Positions 56,393 to 64,000 of a stretch of DNA of 64,000 nucleotides are shown piece by piece. The notes beneath the pieces were generated by a model, which did no database searches, was not told where the DNA came from, and saw nothing but the letters and a program-made list of their open reading frames with translations. Each line of letters starts with the position of its first letter. The first letter of the stretch is position 1. Source of the stretch: Meloidogyne chitwoodi (lineage: Eukaryota; Nematoda; Chromadorea; Rhabditida; Meloidogynidae); contig JACZZP010000008.1 of the NCBI GenBank assembly GCA_015183035.1, positions 2,232,001 through 2,296,000 of the forward strand, read 5' to 3'. A program made the translations under genes and the position numbers.

Positions 56393-58910
56393 ATGGCAGC
56401 AATATTTGGTTTTCATATAATTTTAACACTTTTATCAGCTACAATTTTTGGTAAAATTAAAAGTTTAATTAATTTATGTGATTATTTTGTATTTAACAGG
56501 TTTCTTTTTTTTTTTTAATTTAAAATTAATTTTTAAATTTAATTATTTAAGTTTATATTATTATTTACTTGAAGGATCTTTATTTGCTTCAAAATTAACT
56601 GATGAAAAGTCTCAGAGACAACAAATGATTTGTGGTAATAATAATATTAAAAAGAGAAGGAGAGCAAGTAATACAAGGTTTTTTACAATTTTTAACTTTT
56701 TTAAATTTATTTTTGTGTCAAAAGGGTTTACCCTTCATAGAATAAAATTAAGACAATTTAAAGAAAATTTCAAACCCTAAAAAAATTATTTAAAGTTAAT
56801 AATTTAAGTTTTTTCGAGTGAATTTTAACATTTTTGTTTAATTTTTTAGCCATAAAATTTCTCCAACAGAAAATGAAGAAAAACAAAAATCAAATTTTCG
56901 TCTTATTCGTCTTCCATTAAATTTAAATGTTTTAGAAGGTGTTCCATTTTTTTATTCACTCATTTGGAATTTTAATTATAGCTGTTTTGCTCTAATTGTT
57001 TTTGTTTTGAGTGATTTGTATAATTTAATTTTTTGGGAAAATAAAGGTTTGATTTTTTAAACTTATTTGGGAGGGTGACATTTTGTCCGCTGAACTCTCT
57101 TTGACCAAAAATGTCATTTGTTTAATTTTTGGACAAAATGTCAATTGTTAATTTTTGGACAAAATGTCATCATCATTTTAAATTTCCAATTTTTTTAAAG
57201 ATTTGAATACTTCACTAATATGGACATTTTGTGCTTTAATATTGCAAATACATATTTTGTTAATTATTTGTTTTGAAAAAATTTCTGTTAGTCAATTATT
57301 CCCTGAAAGAAATACATTTATTTGTGCTACTGGATTTTTCTTTCTGACAAGTTTAATTTTTAATGTTTTTGCTGATCAATTTTTGGATATTGAATTTTCT
57401 AAAGGTTTAATTTTTATTTAATTTTTTGTTTTTTAAATTATTTTGTCAGTGTGGCTAATTTTATCTCTTTGGGCAAAATGTCGTTTTTTTGTTTTTCCTC
57501 CAAAAAATTGATTTTTTATTTTAAAATCCTGTTGGGATAAGTGGTTGTATAAACTTGTGTTTTTTCTCCTCTCTAAATTTTTATTTTATCTTTAATTTTT
57601 TTCCAGGTTATATCCATTTTATAGACTCTTTAAATGAATTTATTCAAAATTATGGATTTTTACCTTTATTTTCTTCTTCAAGTGCTCGTTCACCTCTTTT
57701 ATTTTTAATTTCTTTAGCATTCTTATTTTCAATAATTTTGAGTTGTTTTTTCTTTCCTTTGATTCAATTTACTAATTTATATTTTGATTCAATTGAAAAT
57801 TTGCAAAATAGTGGAGAATCAAGAAATATTTTTGTGAGGTTTTTTTAATTTTTTTAAAAGAAAATTTATATTTTTGGTATTTTAGATTAATTCTTCTTCA
57901 TACTTCGTTTTTGGCTCCAATTGGAATTTTTCTTTTGTTCCTGCGTCCTGTAGTTGAACAAATTTTGGAGACTCAAATGTATGAGGTTTTTTAAAATAAA
58001 TTTTTTTTAATTTTTAAGCCTTGGAAATCCTTTCTTAAATTAATTTTGTTTTTAATTTTCTCAGTGTAACTCATGAACAATTAAAATGTATTCGTCTTTT
58101 GCTTCTTTTTGTGATTCTAATTGTAAAACTAGGTGCAGCAAAAATTTGTTTACAAACATTTTTGGATCGACCAAAAAATCTTTTGAATGAATATTCTTTT
58201 AAAAATATTATAAAGGAAGAGGAACGTCAAAAAAAGGTTTTTTTTAATATTATTTTTTTTAATTTTTAAAAAAGATAGCAAATTATGCTTCATATGCCTG
58301 TACTGCTGCTTTGCAGTATTATATGCCCATAGCTATTATTTTATCTACTGGACTTATATTAAAGAATTTTGGTATTTTTTTAATTATTATTTTTTTAAAT
58401 TAGTTAATTAGAAGAGCTGGGGATTTTATTTTTTAAATTTAAAATACGATATTTTTAGAGAATTGTATCATTTTCTCTTGATTATTTTTAATTTTTATAA
58501 GCTATTTTAATTAGACTTGGCTGTGGGATAGTTGTGGTGTAGTGGGTAAGCTTGTTGTTTGACACTTGTTTGGTCTTTGGTTCGAGGATTTATCAAGAAA
58601 ATGATTTTTAATATTAAATAAAAAAAATAATTTTTCAGCTGATATTTCATTTTATTCACTTTTACCAACAAAATTTTTTTTTTCGAAGATTGAAACAACA
58701 GAATCATCAACAATATTATCATCAAAAGAAGAAGAAAATGTTGTTAATAATCAACAAAAACAGTTAATATTAAATATTTTATTTTCAAAAGAATTTCATG
58801 AACCTTTATGGACATTAGCTTTAACAATATTTATTTTTGGTCAAATAATTATTTGTCTTTTTGGTGTTATAATGAGAAAAACTATGTTAGGAGGAGAAAG
58901 GAATAGATGA
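56393..58910 (+). CDS. TMEM161 family multi-pass membrane protein
   Basis: The N-terminus MAAIFGFHIILTLLSATIF matches the TMEM161 start (MGVIGIQLVVTMVMASV). Later blocks match in order: FSLYYYLLEGSLFASKLTDE with a basic loop (KKRRRASN), LNTSLIWTFCALILQIHILL (family MNISLVWCLLVLSFAIKVL), ERNTFICATGFFFLTSLIFN, LDIEFSKGYIHFIDSLNEFI, HTSFLAPIGIFLLFLRPVVE, YASYACTAALQYYMPIAIIL and a final FHEPLWTLALTIFIFGQIII segment. About eight membrane segments are expected. Family members influence cardiac rhythm in vertebrates; the molecular function is unsettled. The ATG at 56393 follows an A/G-rich leader; stop at 58908. About 11 exons; introns hold a tRNA-like repeat and GGACAAAATGTC repeats. Confidence 0.82.
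57077..57168. repeat. GGACAAAATGTC repeat cluster in TMEM161 intron
   Basis: GACATTTTGTCC at 57077-57088 and its exact complement GGACAAAATGTC at 57131-57142 and 57157-57168. The last two lie in a 26-bp direct repeat. The arrangement could fold into a hairpin. Confidence 0.7.
58527..58594 (+). repeat. tRNA-like repeat in TMEM161 intron
   Basis: TAGTTGTGGTGTAGTGGGTAAGC as an A-box region and TTGGTTCGAGG as a B-box region, with poor anticodon and acceptor stems. The A-box is nearly the same as copies at 9606, 59471 and 63329. Confidence 0.5.
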
Positions 58911-59129
58911 ATTGAAAATTATTTTTTTTTAATATTTTTTTTTGTTATAGTTTTTTTTAAATACGCCTTTTTTACTTTTTTAAAATAAATTTTTTTTATT
59001 TATTTTGTTAAAAAAAGATTTGAATTAATTTAAAGTCTTTTATTTATCTTTTTTAAATATTTATTTTATATTTTTTTTTAATTTTAAATTTCAGAACTTT
59101 TAAAATTTTCTTAAAAAGAGAAGAGAGAG

Positions 59130-62100
59130 ATGAATAAAATTGAGAGCCCACTTTTGTATGGCAGTGTAAATTTTTTTTTTAAATTTATAAAATTTAAAAA
59201 AAATTTATAAATTAAGAATAACAACAATGTTTGCTTTGAAGATGAATGGGAAAAATCTTTACCTGTTATTCGAAATTTGCTGCATAAAGAGGTTTTTTTA
59301 ATTAAATTTTTGAACGATTTAGGTTATTTTATCTAAAATTTTCTTGTTGAAAATTGTTGAATTTTTTAGAATTTTTTAAAATTAAATTTGTTTATGTGAT
59401 GGTTTATTTGTTTGTGGAATTTATCTGTTCATTTTGTTATTATATATAAGTAATTTTAATTGAAAGATGAAGTTACGGTTGTGGTGTGGTGGATAAAGTC
59501 GTAGTTTAATTTAATAAAGGGTCGTGGGTTCGAGCATTTTTTCTATAAATTGTGTTGAGGTGTCTATAAAATAGGATGAGGACCTTTTCTGAATTAAAAA
59601 TTTTTTAAAAAATTAAAACAAATTTTTTAAAGTTTCTATTTTATATTTTAGAATGTTTCCAAATTTGAATGGCAAGATTTATTCAGTACAAATAACAGAA
59701 TAGCTTCATGGGTTGAATCTGGATGTGATCAATTACATAATAAATTAAAAGATGAATTGACCAAACATGTTAATGAAGCTGCAAAAGTATTTATTTTATT
59801 TTTATTTTAAAATTTAATTTTTTTTTAATAAAAGAATATTCTTCCACATTCTGACGTTGATTCTTTACTTAAAGCTTATATAAATGAATGGGAAAGTTAT
59901 TCTCTACTTTGTCGTTATTTGCCACTTCCTTTTTGCTTTATTGAACGTAAACAAGATTCAAAAATGTTTAGAGATGATTCAAAGCATGCTTTACTTGTCA
60001 GAGATGTTAGAGGCTTTTTTTTTAATTTTTTAAAGGTTCAGAAAAATTAATTTTATTTTTTGAGGTAATGCTCAGTCGTTGGAATAAACATGTATTTTCT
60101 GGAATTTCAACGCGTTTGTTGAAATCTGCAATGAGGTTTTTTTGTTTAATTTTTAAAGATTTTTTGATATATTTTTCGGAACTTGTATAATTTGGGTACC
60201 CATTTATTCGCGAATAACGAATTTATTTTTTGCGAATAAATGGGGTGTTTATCTAAAAAATTAACAAATTTTCCCATTTTTATTTTTCCTAAAAATTCTC
60301 TCAATTTTTATTAATTTTAATTTTTTATTAAAGTTTAATCGACCGTGAACGTAATGGAGAGCTAGTAAATTCACAACATATAATAGGAGTTCGAGAATCT
60401 TTTGGTTTCTTTTTATTTTTTTAAATTTAATTAAAAAATTTTTTTCAATATTTCAAGTCGATTTAAATATTCCTGGACATAATAATTATGCTGAACAATT
60501 TGAAGAGCAATATATAACATTTACTGAACAATTTTATTCTACACGTACAGCACAAATATTAGAAGAAAATGGTATAATTTCATATATGTCTTATGTTGAT
60601 GAAAAATTGGTTGAAGAAGAAGAACGTTCAAAACGTTATTTAGATGGTGAAATTGATGGAAAATCGAGGGAAAAAGTATACAATTTTTTTTAAATACATA
60701 TTAGAATAGAATTGTAGAGTTAAATGAGACTCTAAAAAGAGAGAATTGTTTGGACTTGAAATTATTTCGAAAAATTGAGACTATCTTGGGGAGATGATTT
60801 GAAGGAAGCTGTATAATCTAAAAATAGGTTGAACAAGTTAACTTTTTTTTCAAAAAAAGAGCATCTCCTTGAAATCGTTCGTTTTTTTTCTGAAATTTTT
60901 AAAGTCATCCTTTCTCTCTAAAAGTGTCTCCTTTAAAACTGCAATTTTGTTGGGTACTTTTCTTGGGGGATTTCAACCTTTTTATTGAAACCCGGTGTGT
61001 TCATAGAATATTTCCCCTCGTTATTTTTCGTATACTTTCCCCTATAGGTTAGAAAATATTTGACAAAAAGGGGCTTCTTTTTTTCATTTTAAGGCGCTAT
61101 TTTTAAAGATTTTTTTTAATTAATTTAAATTAAATGTATATTTAAATTAGTAAAGTTGATGGAAAAGTGTGTTCAAGTCCTTATAATCAACTATCAAGAT
61201 CAATTATTAGCAGAAGCTCCATCATTAATTAAAAGTGATGGTGGTCAAATTGGCCGTTTACAAATACTTTATCGTTTAATAAATAGAACTAGTGATGGTA
61301 TTCCAATATTATTAGATGCTTTACGTTCACATATTTGTATAGAAGGATTAGCAGCAATGCATGCACATGCAGCAGAAATTTGTACTGATAGTGAAAAGTA
61401 AATTAAAATTAAAAATTATTTTTTTTGGGTAGAGAAAATTGGCGACGAATTGGTCAGTGTCTTTTTCCGTTGCGACTAGTCGGATTTTACCGCTTAAAAT
61501 CGCCCGACTAATCGCTGAATTGTTTCTTGCAAGCGGTTCTCTTTATTTCTCTGTATCTCTAAATTCTCTTATTTTAAAATACTATTTCCACGACTATTCG
61601 GGCTGTTTCCTAATAATCGCTCCCATTTTTCCTTTCTATTTTTTTACTTAATGGTCAATTGTGGTCAATCAATACAGATTAAATTAGTTTATAAACAATT
61701 TATGTTAGGACATTATTCTCATTTGCTTTTTAGTTTATTTAGGAGGGGAAGAGGGTTCTTTTCGTTGAATATCATTTTTTAACTAATTTTTTTTCTAAAA
61801 AAAAAGATATGTTCATCAATTATTAGAGCAATATACTCGATTCTCATCACTAGTACATAATGCTTTTAGCAATGATGCACGTTTTCTTACCGTACGTGAC
61901 CAATCTTTCAGAGATGTTGTAAATAATACTGATGTTTTTCGTCTTGAATTGGGAGGAGGTGGAGGAAATGGAAGCGGGGGAAAAAAGTTTGTTAAATTTT
62001 TTTCAATTAATTTTATAAATGAATTAAAGAGGTGGATTATCTCAAAATATTGAATCAAAATGCCCAGAATTATTAGCCAATTATTGTGATTTATTATTGA

Positions 62101-63837
62101 GAAAATCAACTTTGACTAAACGTTTTAGTTGTGATGAAATTGATGAAAGGCTTAACAATGTGGTTTGTTTGTTTTTTTAATTTTTAGTTTATTTTTAGGA
62201 AGTGTATGGGGGACTGATTGTTGTTTGAGGAGATTAGTGAGAATTTGAGATATCATTTAATTTTTTCGTTTATCATGGGAACGGAGGAAATCCAGGGAGG
62301 GGCAGGGAACCATGAAAATTTATTTTTTTGTTTTTTTAGTTATTAGTACTCAAATATGTACAAGCAAAAGATGTATTTATGCGATATCATAAAACTCATT
62401 TAAGTCGACGTTTAATATTAGAATTGGTTGCTGATCAAGAAAAGGAAGAAATGCTTGTCAATAAATTTAGGGTTTATTTTTGAATTAAATTAATTTTTCT
62501 TTTAAAAAAAGGAAGTTGGAATGCCTGTAGATTTTGTAAATAAATTATTTCGAATGTTACAAGATATTGAAGTTAATAAAGATTTAAATTCGGCATTTAA
62601 ACATTCTGTTTCTCTTGCCGAAAATTGTTCTGAAATATCAGGTTTGTGAGAGAAAAAAATTTTTATTGGATAAATAATAGAGTTTAGAGGCCCTCATTTT
62701 TCCTTATTTCATGCATTTGCTTTTTTTCTTTCTAACAAAAATTCCCCTATTTTTTTAGCAAGGAGAATAATGCGAAAAAAAAGGAAAATTGGGGCGGCCT
62801 CTAAACTAATATTATTGTAAAAATAATATCTTTATTTTTTTCAATAGATTGTATAAATATAAAAATTTTGAATGCTGGTGCCTGGTCAAGAAATAAAGAA
62901 TCTATTCATTTAACATTACCTAGAGAATTGGAAGATTTATTACCTGAAGTTGAAGAATTTTATAAAAAACAACATTGTGGGCGTAAATTAAATTGGGCAC
63001 ATCATTGGTCAACTGGAACGGTTTTCTTTTTTCTTTTGTTTTAATTTTCGTTTTTTAAAAAAGATATTTTTTACTAATAATTTGGGAAAATTTGATATTG
63101 AAGTAACTACACAACAAATGGCTGTTCTTTTTTGTTGGAATGATAGACCATTGGAAAGGCTTACATTTGATTCTATTCGTTTAGCTACAGAATTGTCTGA
63201 AACTGAATTAATTAAAACACTTTTGGTATTTTTTATTATTAAATTTTTTTAATTTGTTTTTTAAAAATTGGGTACGCATTCTTTATGTAAATTTTATTAA
63301 TATTAAAAAAAATTTAATTAAATTGCAACATGTGATTTTGGTGTAGTGGGTAGTGATGGTGGCTAAGGGGTGAGGTGATGAGAGTTCGAGTCCTCTTTGA
63401 GGTTTCAATAATTTCCCGCTTGTTTTTTCCTTTTTTAGTTTCAAAAATATTATTTTCAATAAAAAAATTGTCTTAATTATTTTTTAAACATTTATTTTTT
63501 AGTCTCTAGTCACATTTCCAAAAACTCGTCATCAACTAATTCTTTGTGATGCTATTCAACCTATTACACCAAAAAGTTTTGGAAAATCAACTGAATTTTG
63601 GGTAAATCAACAATTTTGTTTAGTCAAGGTTTTCTTTATTTAATTATTTTAATATAAAAAAAATAATTTTAAGAATGATAAACCACAAAATCGAGGGAAG
63701 TTAAATTTAATTGGTCGTCTTCAATTAAATCAAGAACAAGTAGTTGAACAAGAACATGAGGAAATTTTACAATTGAGAAAGTTTAGAGTACAAGAAGCTA
63801 TCGTAAAAATAATGAAGACACGGAAACGTTTTACACA
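59130..63837 (+). CDS. cul-5: Cullin-5 (3' end beyond last visible exon)
   Basis: Cullin-5 is the scaffold of elongin-BC/SOCS-type ubiquitin ligases. Exon 1 (MNKIESPLLYGS, ATG 59130) joins to FEDEWEKSLPVIRNLLHKE and VSKFEWQDLFSTNNRIASWV, matching the CUL5 N-terminus, then LLKAYINEWESYSLLCRYLP, ELVNSQHIIGVRESF, RFLTVRDQSFRDVVNN, the cullin-homology region (KTHLSRRLILELVADQEKEE), and LTLPRELEDLLPEVEEFYKK. The last visible exon ends EAIVKIMKTRKRFTQ at 63837, which includes the neddylation site (Lys in IMK). Roughly 45 C-terminal residues lie past a donor and are not in the window. A Gly-rich loop (GGGGGNGSGG) is an expansion. Codons are intact over about 15 exons. A partial inverted copy lies at 1-1297. 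Confidence 0.93.
59471..59540 (+). repeat. tRNA-like repeat in cullin-5 intron
   Basis: An A-box-like TTGTGGTGTGGTGGATAAAG and a B-box-like GGGTTCGAGC with degenerate stems. It belongs to the same dispersed family. Confidence 0.5.
60199..60244. repeat. Perfect 13-bp hairpin in cullin-5 intron
   Basis: CCCATTTATTCGC (60199-60211) and GCGAATAAATGGG (60232-60244) are exact complements around a 20-base loop. The palindrome TTATTCGCGAATAA sits at the left arm. It may be a minimal transposon end or a structured RNA element. Confidence 0.7.
61922..63228. repeat. Right arm of the cullin-5 inverted duplication
   Basis: This segment of the intact cullin-5 gene is repeated in inverted orientation at 1-1297. 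Exon text differs at a few bases; most introns differ by small indels. The match may continue past both window edges at the 3' side of the gene. Confidence 0.85.
63329..63403 (+). repeat. tRNA-like repeat in cullin-5 intron
   Basis: TTTTGGTGTAGTGGGTAGTG at the A-box and GAGTTCGAGTCC at the B-box, with poorly paired arms. The left-arm copy ends before this point, so it cannot be compared. Confidence 0.5.
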
Positions 63838-63906
63838 GGTTTTTTTAATTATTATTAATTTTATATTTTGACTAAAATATTGAGATGGTCTTGGGTAGAG
63901 TTAGGA

Positions 63907-64000
63907 ACGGGATCGGGTCCCGATTTCCCGATCCCTTTTCCCGGTTTTTTGAGAAACCGGGATGAAAACGGGATCGGGAATACCCGGTTTTCCCGGTCGG
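63907..64000. repeat. GC-rich palindromic repeat (CGGGATCGGG/CCCGATCCC)
   Basis: It begins in the last visible cullin-5 intron or flank. GGGATCGGG pairs with CCCGATCCC, and CCCGGTTTTTTGAGAAACCGGG forms a second hairpin; the motif then repeats to the window edge. Its composition is unlike any other part of the window. It is probably the edge of a repetitive or mobile element. Confidence 0.65.

Noticed and set aside
61439..61651. 70-codon frame in a cullin-5 intron (MATNWSVSFSVATSRILPLK...)
   Set aside because: Lies between well-supported cullin exons; the sequence is locally GC-richer and may be repeat-derived, but there is no domain or splice evidence.

Overview
The window is eukaryotic, very A+T-rich DNA. 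Genes are split by many tiny introns that usually begin with gttttt and end in a T-rich tract plus AG. Gene content is nematode: an STI1/HOP of the short nematode type, a menorin-like FAM151 protein and F-box-like exons. Small introns, base composition and apparent segmental duplication are most reminiscent of a root-knot nematode (Meloidogyne) or a close plant-parasitic relative. The genus is an inference; nothing here proves it.

Layout, left to right. 1-1.3 kb: a 5'-truncated, inverted copy of part of a cullin-5 gene. 2.5-4.3 kb (-): LPGAT1-like acyltransferase, divergent from MED17 (+, 5.2-8.7 kb), which carries a small Merlin-type transposon in an intron. 9.3-10.9 kb (+): a secreted or anchored Ig-domain protein. 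11.3-13.3 kb (-): SAM-domain C19orf47-like protein. 13.9-16.8 kb (-): SHP/PTP-2 tyrosine phosphatase. 17.4-20.7 kb (-): ACSF2-type acyl-CoA synthetase. 20.8-23.7 kb: repeats and a possible fucosyltransferase remnant. 23.8-26.4 kb (+): an unrecognised Ser/Gln-rich protein. 26.7-29.0 kb (-): a degenerate mitochondrial-type Hsp70 whose peptide-binding domain has been replaced. 29.5-30.8 kb (+): a GC-rich modular multi-exon locus that looks non-coding. 31.1-33.1 kb (+): STI1. 33.7-37.5 kb (-): SEL-1. 37.5-43.1 kb: a T-rich gene desert. 43.1-46.5 kb (+): menorin/FAM151-like protein. 47.6-48.8 and 54.9-55.9 kb (+): two paralogues of an unknown gene, each with an F-box-like alternative first exon. 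Between them lie DDX47 (49.2-51.6 kb), mitochondrial ribosomal protein L33 (51.8-52.3 kb) and SRP receptor beta (52.5-53.8 kb). 56.4-58.9 kb (+): TMEM161. 59.1 kb to the right edge (+): the full-length cullin-5, cut at its 3' end.

The genes are mostly housekeeping functions from different pathways: transcription (MED17), rRNA processing (DDX47), ER targeting and quality control (SRP receptor beta, SEL-1), chaperoning (STI1, Hsp70-like), lipid metabolism (LPGAT1, ACSF2) and ubiquitination (cullin-5, possible F-box proteins). No operon-like functional unit is evident, although DDX47, L33 and SRP receptor beta are closely spaced on one strand.

The most unusual signals are: (1) near-identical cullin-5 segments in inverted orientation about 60.6 kb apart; (2) the paralogue pair with conserved, splice-compatible F-box-like first exons; (3) the Hsp70-like protein with two Asp-to-Asn changes at nucleotide-site positions and a novel C-terminus; (4) the modular GC-rich locus between it and STI1; (5) many tRNA-like sequences in introns, including a proline tRNA broken at its anticodon loop. 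Exon boundaries were read by eye from splice signals and family similarity. No database search was run.
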